NCBI GenBank assembly: GCA_035079385.1
Contig: JAVHKY010000011.1
Coordinates: forward strand, 10,248,001 to 10,312,000
Length of the DNA: 64,000 nt
Direction of reading: 5' to 3'
Source: Aspidiotus rigidus
Taxonomy: Eukaryota > Arthropoda > Insecta > Hemiptera > Diaspididae
Each line of letters starts with the position of its first letter. Positions within the stretch are counted from its first letter, which is position 1. Shown piece by piece: positions 47,100-58,921 of this stretch. The notes under the pieces were generated by a model. That model was not told the origin of the DNA, ran no database searches, and saw nothing but the letters and a program-made list of their open reading frames with translations. The position numbers and the translations under genes were made by a program.

Positions 47100-50090
47100 T
47101 CTGAAAAGAAGGAACTACACAAAATATCCTGCCAAATGAATATTATTTTGTTTCATATCTTCTGACATTTTACATGTATTAACTGAAATCCTCTCAAGTC
47201 CCCCTCCTGTCATATCTAGCTCGAGAGTTGAAATTTTTTCAAGTCTCTCTTCTCCAAGTTTTTGGCCGGACGGCGTACGGAAAATCTTTCAAATATTTTC
47301 GACTGGTACCTTAGACCTGATTCAAAATTTTTCGAGTTCCCACCCCTTTTCCCCTCTATGCACTACCCTAATTTCATACCAGGTTTATAGTAGGTCTAAG
47401 GCTCCTTTGTACCAGCTTTAGGCTACTGGGCTTATCCTGGTGTTTTCGGAATCCTAGCCCCTAATTTGAAAATGTGCGAGTTCACACCACCCTCTTCAGT
47501 TGTCCCCTCCACCCCCGTACAGAATCCTAAACATGATTCTAAAAATCTGCGATTTACGCGCGTCCTGAATCCTAGCCCCTAATTCCAGCATTTGCAAGTT
47601 TACAAACCCTGCCAGTTGTCGCACACCTCCCAAGAATCCTGTATATTATATCCCTCTCTTCCCTTAAAATCGACTACGATGTCATCAGCCGCGACTTCGA
47701 GGCCTCCTCCAATTATGAAGTCATCAGCTGGTGACGTCATCAACCCTGACCCCGATCCTGATTTTGAAATCTGTGAGTTCAACCCTCATTCTCGTGGTGT
47801 GGTTAGGTACAGGTTTTTATTCCACGGTAGGTTAGGTTTCGCGAATGCTAATGGAGCCCTACTATATTTCAGTATTCTATATAGCCCAGTATGATGGAAT
47901 TCCGAAATCTGCAAGTATGACGTCATCAGTCATGACCTGGAGGCCTCTTATGATAGAGATTGTTGGGAGGCTCATGAGCAGGGAGAGTGATCTCAAGAAT
48001 AGAAGAAAGTGAAGAGCACAAGCTGTGTTGATGACGTCAGAGGCAGCTATCATGGATAGTTATGACGTCACCTGCTAATGACGTCATTAATGTTGACATC
48101 CATATGAAGACTCACTTGCGGATTCCGTCCTCCTCCCCTTCCTAGTCTAGTATAAGCTGAGTTAAGATCTAGTATAAGACGCAGCATACTAAGCTCTGAG
48201 TTTGAGAGGAAATTTTTGCGGTCCGACAGCTGAAGGGTACCAAATTTTGAGGGGTAGGGAGGGAGAAAACAAAAATTCCTGAAATGTTTAGTTCCTAAGG
48301 AATAAACTATGTCAAAATTTTAAGCTCTGAATCCCCGTAGAAAAGGAAAAAACCTGTAAGCTAGATTGGGGAACTGAACATTAAACTCGGCCCAGAGAAG
48401 CATCTTAGGGTAGGAGGTCGTTAACTTGTCGAATCATCAAAGACCTTGACCTAATTTCAGGACGAAGAAAAATTTTGTTTTTCATTCTTCATAGAAAGGA
48501 ATTTGGAAAAATAATGGTTAGCTGCTCGCGGTTGCCTATATTAACTTTGTTACTTGGAGCAAATTGGAGTTAGTGATGTGTCTTAATTCTTCATTTAATG
48601 CGTTCTTAACGCAGAGAGGATCATAATGATGAGAGAACGATTATGGGAGTCACTCACGTGCAGTGTCAAGCTCGAATGTTCGAATTTGTCCAAGTTCCTC
48701 TCCCATCATATATAGCGTGAGAGTCGAAATTTTTCCAAGTCCCCCTCCCAGCACCCACTCTTATCAACTGTAGCCTGGTCGAGTCCCATGTTTTCTCGGA
48801 CGGCGACCAGCGAGCAGCACCCGTCATTTTTCTCCAATTTACCGCCACCATAAAGCAGGTTCTTTAATAAAATTTGGCGCCCTACACCTTTGTAGAAGAG
48901 GACATAGAAGGAAGTTGAGCTTTGAACCTTCAAGCCAGGCTTTAACTATTGATTTATAAAAATGTTGACCTCCGATTTCTCTATAATATTATGACTGTAG
49001 GACTTGGAAAAATGTAGACTTTGAAGTTATACCTACCGGTACATTTATATCAGAAAAAAGTTTCAATCTCAAGTTATACACATACGTAAGAAGAAATGAT
49101 TGATGTGCCAGAGAACTTACGCGCACAGTAATGTAGAACAAAGTTCAACTACTGCTTCCACAAAATAAAAAAAATGTTGACTTCTTGAATAACAAATGGA
49201 AATCCGTACCCCCCCCCGCGCCTCATAAAACAGGTTCCGAGCTCGAATTCATGGAAACCAACCCACGAGCTGTAAGTTCTTCTTTCTATTTATGCCTTCA
49301 ATGATTATAATATTTGTATTTGCTGATAGTCGAAATTTTTGACACCATTTGCAAACCCTCATACCTGGTTGGGTGGGGAAACTCTCCCTCCCCCGACGAC
49401 GTAAATGTTTATTCTACCTATGGATAAAAATTTAAGAAAGACCACCAGACGACGCTATCAATGTTTCAAGATCGAAGCGGAAATTTATTGAGGCAACTGA
49501 ATATTATACCAGTAATGGAAAAAAGAACAAGACAAAAGTTTTCCTAGAGACATTTAAGTCCAGTCAGGATATTTTTAATTAACATTAAAGAAATAGAATT
49601 TACACTTACCAAATTTTTAGAGCACACAAAAGTTGAACATGCAAGCTTCGCATCGTGAGATAATTTAAAGAAAAATCTCCTCAAATTGATAGTAAAAACA
49701 GGAAGAATAAAGTAATTTACACAAATTGAAATAATATCAGGTTTCCAGAACATTTGATTATGGCCAAATGTATGAAACAGATTTTCATCAAACTGGATAA
49801 AGAAATCGTCAATATAAAAGACGTTCTGAGTTGTTGACATGGCGAGTCAAGAACACACAATTTGAACTTTCGACAGTCATTAACGCAGATTTTGTACACA
49901 GCTCAATGCTTGGAAACGAATCTCTGGAGTTAGACTTAAGTGGTTCTTAGGTCGTTCCAAATGTGTTCCTTGCTTACTAGTTTGTTTGTAGACGCTGGTT
50001 GGCCTTTTGACCACTGTTGCTCTGGTAGTTGTTGAACTGTTCGGGCAACCTCCCTTTCTGATTAACTAGTGGATGCTGATTGCTTGAAAA
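47100..50090. other. non-coding part of tandem unit 1
   Basis: Contains TATATAGCTCGAGAG-type repeats (47200-47260, 48690-48760), TGACGTCA sites (about 47733, 47921, 48034, 48062, 48077) and sequence repeated at 51820-54830 and 56330-58920. A conserved minus-strand block reading STTQNVFYIDDF at 49840-49740 recurs in all three units, downstream of the membrane-protein genes. It could be 3' UTR or an unrecognised exon. Confidence 0.5.
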
Positions 50091-50951
50091 TCACGTCGAC
50101 AATCCTTGTCGTTCCTCGAGCTGATCCTGAGATATTCCGGCGACCTCTCTTCTCGGCTGACCCGTTGACGCCAATCGCTCTGTCATTTCGATGTCGGCAG
50201 TTCTGGAAGATTCGTTAGTTAAAGGAGGGGTAGAGGGCTCTATTCTTTGCACCGTTGCGGTTGATCCTTCTAAATGCGTTGGTACGCCTTCTACTACTTG
50301 AACCTGACGTGATATAGTTCCAGGGGTTGAAATTCGAGAAAAAAGAGCTCCTCCAACCATGAATCCACCCGAAAAAATTATTAATACGATCGAGATAATG
50401 AGGAGTTCTTCCCGCCGTACAAAATATCCAAACACAACGAGTAAGATCATAGATAAAAAGCAATATGTCAATATGCTGTAGAATATAAACTTAGCGCTAT
50501 TATTTTTGGTTATCGATTCTTCCATCTTCATCCAATTATTCACAGTTAATATCGCCCATAAGCCGAAAAATAAAATACCAAAGATCCATGCTAGGCCAAG
50601 ATAGATGGAATTTGATGAGTCCATATAAAAATACAGTGATATTGCGCCAAGAGAATCACTGGCGTAGTAAAGAAAATGAACGAATAATTCTGTTTTGAAA
50701 TTGTGGTGCAGTTCGTTAAAACAACATATGGGCATGTAAATGGAATCGATAAGTAGTTTTAGGACTCCAAATGTAGATACAGAGCATAAGAACAACGATA
50801 ACGCGATAAGGGCGTTTGAAGCGCGGAAACTGTGATTTCCAGAATGCAAAATATAAATCGATAAAAGCCCAAAAATACCGTGCGTTGTATAAAAGTACTT
50901 TAAGTAATGGAAAAATTTGGATTTGGCATCAACGGAGCCGTCGATGCACAT
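50091..50951 (-). CDS. six-pass membrane protein, tandem copy 1 (C-terminus frameshifted)
   Basis: An intronless frame from ATG at 50951 gives 286 residues. Five to six hydrophobic segments occupy about residues 10-215 (such as SNALIALSLFLCSVSTFGVL and GLAWIFGILFFGLWAIL), followed by a soluble tail with ATVQRIEPSTPP, SRTADIEMTERLAS and GQP. Copies 2 and 3 are 313 and 314 residues. Here one base is missing near 50120 (CAGGATCAGC against CAGGAATCAGC), which replaces the common tail (QESARG...) by a short alternative end. The ATG is shared by all three copies; upstream codons are out of frame here, which supports this start. Family not recognised. Confidence 0.7.
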   Translation of the reverse strand: MCIDGSVDAKSKFFHYLKYFYTTHGIFGLLSIYILHSGNHSFRASNALIALSLFLCSVSTFGVLKLLIDSIYMPICCFNELHHNFKTELFVHFLYYASDSLGAISLYFYMDSSNSIYLGLAWIFGILFFGLWAILTVNNWMKMEESITKNNSAKFIFYSILTYCFLSMILLVVFGYFVRREELLIISIVLIIFSGGFMVGGALFSRISTPGTISRQVQVVEGVPTHLEGSTATVQRIEPSTPPLTNESSRTADIEMTERLASTGQPRREVAGISQDQLEERQGLST

Positions 50952-51329
50952 CTTTTAAAAAAACACAGAAAACTTTTCACACGCGAAATAGACAAGAATC
51001 ACCAGACGAGCGGTTCGATGTGGGCCACGAATGCGTTTTGACTGAGGAAATTGAATCGGATTCTTTTGCCAGAAAATAGTCGAACTGTAATTACTATGAT
51101 TCATTTCAGCAAGAAAAAACGAGATGAGAATATCTAATGTAGGGCTGTTTCACACAAGTGTGATCAAGAATACTCATGATGCCTATCAGCTCCACTCTAT
51201 GTCGAACAAATAAATATATTTTTCGTGTAATTATGTAAACAAGAAATGACGCGACAAATTCAAGTTTTGCCCTATAGTAGCGAAAAAAAGAATACTTAGA
51301 AGGGAAAGTAGACGATGCAAACCGCAGAA

Positions 51330-51815
51330 AAATTGAAACATCGAGCGCTTTCGGTTAATAAACTATCTTCAGGACTGAAATGAAAGCAACTGACAAGATG
51401 TAGGGTAGAAAACAGATATTAAGATTGACCAAATGAGAAGTCGCAGCGTGATCAGGTCATCTTCCCGAATGTATTGGTTAAGTACAGTAATGCCATCAGT
51501 CTTGAGGTGACGAATGATCTCTACGTTTGCGGTAGGAATTCTTCCTATGGAGGAGCCTTTCGGATCCTCACGGAAACTGTGGCCGCTATTGATTAAATGA
51601 TCAACAAAAGCTGATTCCCCCCCAAGTGTCCCTTATTCCAAGACTTCAGTTGCTCAGTTACTCTCACCTTCATCTAGCGGCTGCGGTCTCACCAATATAG
51701 AAGCCTCTACAATCTCTGTATTCCATCTTATAAACACCGCTCCTCTCATCAATGGTTATGGGGTCCTTCAGCTTCATAAACAACCCTTCAACAGTGGTCG
51801 GGTTGTAAAAAGCTT
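51330..51815 (-). mobile_element. Penelope-like element, GIY-YIG remnant (unit 1/2 border)
   Basis: The minus strand reads ITIDERSGVYKMEYRDCRGFYIGET, then degenerate continuation including RLLHRKNSYRKR. The terminal motif GAGCGCTTTCGGTTAATAAA followed by ATCTTCAG is at about 51346-51373. The same fragment, shorter, ends unit 2 at 56110-56310. Confidence 0.75.
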
Positions 51816-51819
51816 ATTC

Positions 51820-54800
51820 TGAAAATCTGCGATTTACACGAGTCTTAAATCCTAACCCTCAATTCCAACATTTGCGAAGTCAGAAACCACGCGAGTTGCC
51901 ACACATCTCGCATGAATCCTGTATACTATTCACCTTCTCTTCCTTAAAAACGGACTATGATGTCATCAGCTGTGTCCTCGAGACCCCCTCCTACTATGCA
52001 GTCATTATCTGGTGACGTCATCAACCGTGACACCGATCCTGATTTTGAAATCTGTGAGTTCAATCCACCTCCCTTCAACCTTGTAGTTTGGAGAGGAGGA
52101 AAAATTAGATACCATTGCAGGACTGCCAGCAATAGCAGCGGGGAACCCGCTGTCCGGAGTCCCCTAGAGTGTGAAGATTTTCGAAGTCCTGAAAATCATG
52201 ACGTGACAACTTGAACGCGCTGCAATTTCAAGGAAGCCGTCGTCTCTCCAAGTTCCCCTCCTACCATATATAGCTCGGAGGTAGGAATTTCCTACCATAT
52301 ATAGCTCGGGGGTAGGAATTTTTCTAAGTCCCCCTCTTATCATATAGAGCTCGGAGGTAAGAATGTTTCTGAGTCCACTTCCTTTCATGTATGGCTATTG
52401 ACTAGAGGTTCGAAATTTTTCCGTCCCCCTCCTATCATATATAGCTCGGAGGTCGGAATTTTTCCAAGTCCCGCTCCCCTCTCCGTGACGTCAGCAACCT
52501 CGCTCGCACTCGCGGAAGAAAATTTCCTGAGAGTACCCCCAACAAAGGGGATAGCGGGTTCCCCGCTAAAAACCTGTAAGCTAGGTTGTGAGTAAAAGGA
52601 CTCAGACTGAACATGAAACTCGGCCCAGAGGAGCATCGTAGGCTAAGACGTCGTTCCCTAGTCAAGTCAACGATGAACCTTCGACCCAATTTCAGGACGA
52701 GGAAAAATTTTGCTTTCCATCCTTTGTAGAGAGGAATTTGAAAAAATAATGGTTAGCTGCTCGGAATTGCCTCCATTAATTTTGTCGGGAACCTATTTTT
52801 GAGGTCTGGTGATTTAATGCATTTTAAACGCAGAAAGGATGATGATGATGATAATGAGAGAACGATTATGGGAGTCACACGAGTGCAGTGTCAAGTCCGG
52901 AGGTCTGAATTTGTCTAAATAACTTTCCCATCATAATTATACAGCGTGAGAGTTGAAATCATTCCAAGTCTCCCTCCTAGCAAATACAGCTCCGAGGTTG
53001 AAATTTTCCTAAGTCTTGTTCGTTCAGCTTGAAGGTCGAGATTTTTCCAAGTCCCCTTCCCCCCTCCTCTAATATATTGCCCCGAGCTCGAAATTTATCC
53101 AAGTCCGTTTCCCATCGGTTCCCTGTTAATTAAGTCCTTCTCCAATAATTTATAGCTTTGAAGTCGAAACTTTTCTAAAGTACCCTCTTATCACCTATCT
53201 AGCTCGGAGGGAGAAATTTTTCCAAGTCCTTTGTTCTCCTGGACAGCACCCAGCGATCGGCACCCGTCATTTTTCTCCACTTTACCACCCCAATAAAAGA
53301 GGTTCCCTGTTCAAATTTGTCGCCCTGGGCCTCTGTAGAGCTGGACATTGAGGAATGTTGAGCTTTGAACCTTCCATCCAGGCTTTGACTATTGATTTAT
53401 AAAAATTTTGAACTCGCTATCTCTTCATTATGACTGTAGGACTTGAAAAAATGTAGACTTTGAATTTATACCGGTACATGCATATCAGAAAAAATCTAAA
53501 TCTCAAGTTATACGTAAGAAAAAACGAAGGACGTGCCAGAGAACTTACGTGCACAGGTGGAACAAAGTTCAACTACTGCTTCATTCTAAAAATTATCGAA
53601 TAAAATATCAAATTAAATCCCCGCCCCCCCCCCTCATAAAAAAGGTTCCCTGCTCGAGTTAATGGAAAGCAACCTGCGAGCTGCAAGTTCTTCTTTTTAA
53701 TAGAATTGACACGGTCCGAAACGTTACGCCTCGACATAATGACAGAATACTCAAAGAGTAGAGTAAACTAGAAACTAATTACAAAGACTTTAAATCTGCG
53801 GTCTTTGTAATTAGTTTCTAGTTTACTCTTTGAGTATTCTGTCATTTTTCTTTTTTTTTTGTTCCCTTCAATAATAATCTTACTTCCTAACTGTCCAAAT
53901 TTTTGGTATCATTTGCAAACTCCAATACCTACCGGTAATATACCGAGTTATCGTGACGGCACAGCGTGATTTTCATGACGTGATATAGGGCAAAGGTACC
54001 CAAAATTTATACGAATTTATCCAATCGCAAATTTGCTATCCCCATAAGAAAAGCACAGAGAGCATAAATCAAGAATGAGACAGGATTGAGGGGAGAAATG
54101 ATTATTTTCAAAAGCCGACTATCTCACGCATTATAAATATCAAATTTTTTCTCCTCAATCCTTTCTAATTTTCATTTAATTCCGTACTGATCTTGGCTCC
54201 CCGTGCTTTTCTTATGGGTGCAAAAAAGCGATTGGAACCATTTGACCTACTCTCGATATTGTTGTTATCAGAAATAACTCGGTCTATTGGAAGAGGAAAC
54301 TCTCCTTCCCCCTTACGACGACTCCCCTGACCTTAACGTTCATTCCATCTATGAATCAAAATTTAAGAAAGGCCACGCTATCAATATTTCAAGATTGGAG
54401 CGGAAATTTATTGAGGCATGAAAATACAGATATTGTACTAGAAATAGAGAAAAGAACAAGACAAAAGTTTTTCATTTAAGTCCAGTCAGATAATATTTTT
54501 AATTAAAATTAAGGAAATAGAATTTACACTCCCCAAAATTTTGAAGTACACAAAAATAGAGCATGCAAGCATCGCGTCAGGAGATAATACACGAAAAAAT
54601 TACCTCAAATTGACAGTGAAAACAAGAAGAATACAGACTCAAAATAATATCATGTTTCCAGAACATTTGATTATGGCTAAATGTATGGAACAGATTATCA
54701 TCAAACTGGATAAGGAAATCTTCAATATAAAAGACGTTCTGAGTTGTTGAAGTGGCCAGTCAAGTACACAAAATATTCACGCAGATTTCGTTCACAACTT

Positions 54801-54830
54801 AATGCTTCTAAACGAATCTCTGGAGTTCGA
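51820..54830. other. non-coding part of tandem unit 2
   Basis: Dispersed TATATAGCTCGGAGG repeats at 52250-52480 and 52980-53240, TGACGTCA at about 52013 and 52485, and a hairpin element (53738-53846) absent from units 1 and 3. No supportable gene. Confidence 0.5.
53738..53846. mobile_element. hairpin element (MITE-like) inserted in unit 2
   Basis: Left arm 53738-53788 and right arm 53801-53846 are perfect reverse complements except for a 5-base bulge, with a 12-base loop. The stem begins AATGACAGAATACTC. The flank CGGTCCGAAACGTTACGCC (53713-53731) looks like a Penelope-like terminal motif. The corresponding places in units 1 and 3 lack the whole segment. Confidence 0.8.
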
Positions 54831-54831
54831 C

Positions 54832-55773
54832 TTAAGTGGTTCTTAGGTCGTTCCAAATCCTTTCTGAATGACTAAAGGATACCGATTGCTTGAAAATCGC
54901 GCCGACAATTCTTGGCGTTTCTCGAGCTGATTCTTGAGATATTCTGGCGTCTTCTTTTCTCGGCTGACCTATTGATGCCGATCGCTCTGTCATTTCGATA
55001 TCGGCGGTTCTGGAAGAAGATTCGCTAGCTGAGAATAATCGCGGAGGAGGTGTAGAAGGCTCTATTCTTTGCACCGTTGCTGTTGATCGTTCTAATCGCG
55101 TTGGTTCGCCTTCTTCTACCCAAAACTCACGTGATGTAGATTGAGGGGTTGAAACCCCAGAAAAAAAAGTTGCTACACCGATGAATGAACCCGCAAAAGT
55201 TAATGCTATAAGCGCGATAAAGCCGGGTTCTTCCGGCATTACAAGATATCCAATCGCAAGGAGTACGACTACAGATATAAAGCAATGTGTGAATAGTCTG
55301 CAAAATGTTACATCAGGGATATTATATTCGGTTATCGCTTCCGCGATCCTGATCATATAATTCACAACTAATGTCATCAATAGGCAGAAAAATAAAATAC
55401 CAAAGATCCATACTAGGCCAAGGTAGATGGAATTTGATGAGTCCCTATAAACATAGAGCGATATTGTGGCGAGAGAACCGCTGGTGTAGTAAAGAAAATG
55501 ACCGAATAATTCTGTTTTGAAATCGGGATGCGATTCTTCAAAACAACATATGTGTATGAATATGGAGTCGATAATTATTTTTGCGACTCCAAACGTAGAT
55601 ACGGAGCATAAGAACAACGATAACGCGATAAGGGCGTTTGAAGCTTGGAAACTGTGATTTTCAGAACGCAAAATATGAAGCGATATAAGCCCAAAAACAC
55701 CGTGCGCGGTATAAAAATGCTTTAAATAGTGGAAAACTTGAGATTTGGCATCAACGGGGCCGTTGATGCACAT
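54832..55773 (-). CDS. six-pass membrane protein, tandem copy 2
   Basis: 313 codons from the ATG shared by all copies (55773). Hydrophobic segments lie in about residues 10-215, with an aromatic- and cysteine-containing region (HICCFEESHPDFKTELFGH) between segments 2 and 3. The cytosol-like tail carries PTRLERSTATVQRIEPSTPP, SRTADIEMTERSAS, ISQESARETPRIV and AIFKQS. An open stretch of 14 more codons upstream begins with TTG, not ATG. Copies 2 and 3 agree in frame along the whole length, so both are probably functional. Transporter, receptor or scaffold roles cannot be told apart. Confidence 0.75.
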   Translation of the reverse strand: MCINGPVDAKSQVFHYLKHFYTAHGVFGLISLHILRSENHSFQASNALIALSLFLCSVSTFGVAKIIIDSIFIHICCFEESHPDFKTELFGHFLYYTSGSLATISLYVYRDSSNSIYLGLVWIFGILFFCLLMTLVVNYMIRIAEAITEYNIPDVTFCRLFTHCFISVVVLLAIGYLVMPEEPGFIALIALTFAGSFIGVATFFSGVSTPQSTSREFWVEEGEPTRLERSTATVQRIEPSTPPPRLFSASESSSRTADIEMTERSASIGQPRKEDARISQESARETPRIVGAIFKQSVSFSHSERIWNDLRTT

Positions 55774-56109
55774 CTTTCCAAAACACAGAAAACTGTTCAC
55801 ACGCGAAATAGACAAGAATTACGAGACGAGCGGTTCGATGTAAGCCACGGGTGCGTTTTGAATGAAAAAAATGAGTCGGATTCTTTTGCCAGAAAATAGT
55901 CGAACTGTACTATGATTCATTTCAGCAAGAAAAAACGAGAGGAGGACTGTTTCACACAAGTGCGACCAAGAATACTCGTGATTTCTATTACCTCCACTCG
56001 TATCGGACTAATAAATATATTTTTCGCGTAAACAAGAAATGACACGATAAATTTAAGTTTCGCCCAATAGTACAGCGAGAAAAAGGATACTCGGAAGGGA
56101 GAGTAAACG

Positions 56110-56310
56110 ATACAAACCGCAGGAAAATTAAAACATTGAGCGCTTCCGGTTAATAAACTATCTTTAGGACTGAAATGAAAGCAACTGACAAGATGGAGGA
56201 GAGAAACAAGATGGCCTCTACAATCTCTGCATTCCATCTTGTAAACACCGCTCCTCTCATCAATGGGAATGGGGTCCTTCAGCCTCATAAACAACCCTTC
56301 AACAGTGGTA
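56110..56310 (-). mobile_element. Penelope-like element, GIY-YIG start fragment (end of unit 2)
   Basis: The minus strand reads RLKDPIPIDERSGVYKMEC then RDCRG, the beginning of the GIY-YIG domain, and jumps directly to the terminal motif, so the central part seen in unit 1 is deleted. Confidence 0.7.
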
Positions 56311-56329
56311 GGGTTGTAAGAAGCTTATT

Positions 56330-58915
56330 CTGAAAATCTGCGATTTACACGAGTCTTAAATCCTAACCCTCAATTCCAACATTTGCGAAGTCAGAAACCA
56401 CGTGAGTTGTCGCACATCTCGCATGAATCCTGTATACTATTTACCTTCTCTTCCTTGAAACGGACTATGATGTCATCAGCTGTGTCCTCGAGACCCCCTT
56501 CTACTATACAGTCATTAGCTGGTGACGTCAGCAACCTTGATCCCGATCCTGATTCTGAAATCCGTAAATTCAATCCACTTTCCTTCATTCTTGTAGCGTG
56601 GTTTGGTACAGGTTTTTATTCTACTGTACGTTAGTTTTATGCTAGGTCAGGTTTCGCGAAGGCTGATAGTGTAGCCCAACTATATTTTCGCATTCTGTAT
56701 ATCTCAGTATAATGGAATTCCTAAATCTAAAGGATGCCGTCATCAGTCGTGACCTGGATACCTAGTAAAAGGAGACTGGAGCAGTATTACTATTAGGCCT
56801 AATATAATGGAGACTGCTGGGAGGCTCACGAGTGGAGTGAGTAGTCCCTAGAGTAGAAGAGAGCTGTGCTGATGACTTCACAGGCAGCTATCATGGAGGC
56901 ACGAGCCAATGACGGCATTAATGTTGACATCCATATGATGGCTCTTTCGCGGACTCCCTCCCCCTCTTCTTAGTCTAGTAAGCTCAGAGCTCGTCAAGAA
57001 ATTTTTTCGGTCGGACAGCTGAGGGGTACTATATTTTAGGGGGGAGGGAGGAAAAAATCAAGAACTCCTGAAATTTTAAATTCCTAATGGTTACGAAGTG
57101 CTTTATAGTCGAAAGCAACCCGTATTTTTCTCCATTTTACCATCCCCGTAAATCAGGTTCCCTGCTTAAATTTATCGCCTTGAACCTGCAAAAAGGTGTA
57201 CCTTCAATATGTGAACGTTTTGAGCTCTAAATCTCTGTAGAGGAGAAAAAAACCTGTAAGCTTTGTTGTAAGTATACAGATTTAGACTGAACATGAAACT
57301 CGGCCCAGAGGATGGCCTTAACCTAATTTTAGGACGAGGAAAATGTTGCTTTCTATCCTTCGTAGAAAGGGATTTGAAAAAATAATGGTTAGCTGCTCGA
57401 GGTCGCCTCTATTAATTTTGTTAATTGAAGCAAATTGGAGTCTGGTGGTGTGTCTTAGTTCTTCATTTGATGCGCTCTGAATGCAGAGAGGATGATGATG
57501 ATGAGATAACGATTATGGGAGTCACTCGCGAACAGAGTCAAGCTCAGAGGTCCAAATTTGTCTAAGTACTTTTGCCATCATTATGTAGAGTGAGAGTCGA
57601 AATTTTTCCAAGTCTCCCCCCTAGCACCTACAGCTCCGAGGTAGAAATTTTTTTAAGTCCTTTTTTTCAGCTTGAGGGTCGAGATTTTTCCAGGTCTCCC
57701 TCCTACCATATATATAGCTTCAAAGTCGAAATATTTCCAAGTGCGTTTCCTATCGGTTCCCTGTTAACTCAGCCCTTCGCCCATCATTTATAGCTTGAAT
57801 GTCTAAACTCGTCTAAAATCCCCCTCCTATCACCTGTGTAGCTCAGAGGTAGAAATTCTTCCGAATGCCACGTTCTACGGCTCCCAGCGTCTGGCACCCG
57901 TATTTTTCTCCATTTTACCATCCCCGTAAATCAGGTTCCCTGCTTAAATTTATCGCCTTGAACCTGCAAAAAGGTGGTACCTTCAAGTCAGGCTTTGACT
58001 ACTGATTTATAAGAATTTTGACCTTCAATCTCTCTATGTTGTGACTGTAGGACTTGGAAAAATGTAGACTTTGGAGTCAGCAAAAAAATTAAATAAGAAG
58101 AAACGATTAAAGTACCAGAGAACTTACGCGCACAGCAATGTGGAACAAAGTTCAACTACTGCTTGATTCTCAAAATTACAAAATGCTGACATCTTGAATA
58201 AAATATTGAATTGAATCCCCCCTCCTCCCCTCATAAAACAGGTTCCGTACTCGAGTTAATGAAAGCAACCCGCGAGCTGCAAGTTCTTTCTTTTGTTCCC
58301 CTCAATAGTGATCTTGTTTGCTAACTGTCCAAATTTTTGGCACCATTTGCGAACTCTCATACCTGGTCGGAAGGTGAAACTCTCACTCCCCCGACGACGA
58401 CTCCCCTGACCTTACTGTGTAAATGTGTATTCTACCTATGGATAAAAATTTAAGAAAGACCCCCAGACGACGCTATCAATATTTCGCGGAAATTTATTGA
58501 GGTAACGGAAATATTGTACCAGTAATGGAAGAAAGAACAAGACAAAAGTTTTCCCAGCGACATTTAAGTACAGTCAGATTACATTTTCAAAATTAAAATT
58601 AAAGAAATAGAATTTACACTCACCAAAATTTTGAAGCACACAAAAATTGAACATACAAGCGTCGCGTCGTGTGATAATTCGCAAAGAAATCACCTCAAAT
58701 TGACAGTAAAAACAGGAAGAATACAGAATCAAAATAATATCATATTTCCAGAACATTTGATTATGGCCAAATGTATGGAACAGATTTTCATCAAACTGGA
58801 TAAGGAAATCTTCAATATAAAAGACGTTCTGAGTTGTTGAAATTGCGAGTCAAGTACACAAACTATTCACGCAGATTTTGTTCACAACTTAATGCTTCTA
58901 AACGAATCTCTGGAG
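56330..58915. other. non-coding part of tandem unit 3
   Basis: Homologous to the same parts of units 1 and 2. A TATATAGC-type cluster is at 57590-57870, and CATTTTACCATCCCCGTAAATCAGG occurs twice (57133, 57914), an internal duplication. Confidence 0.5.
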
Positions 58916-58921
58916 TTCGAC

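Noticed and set aside
54541..54750. Plus-strand open frame repeated at 58631-58840
   Set aside because: Conserved simply because the units are duplicated; it lacks exon features, and the opposite strand reads better.
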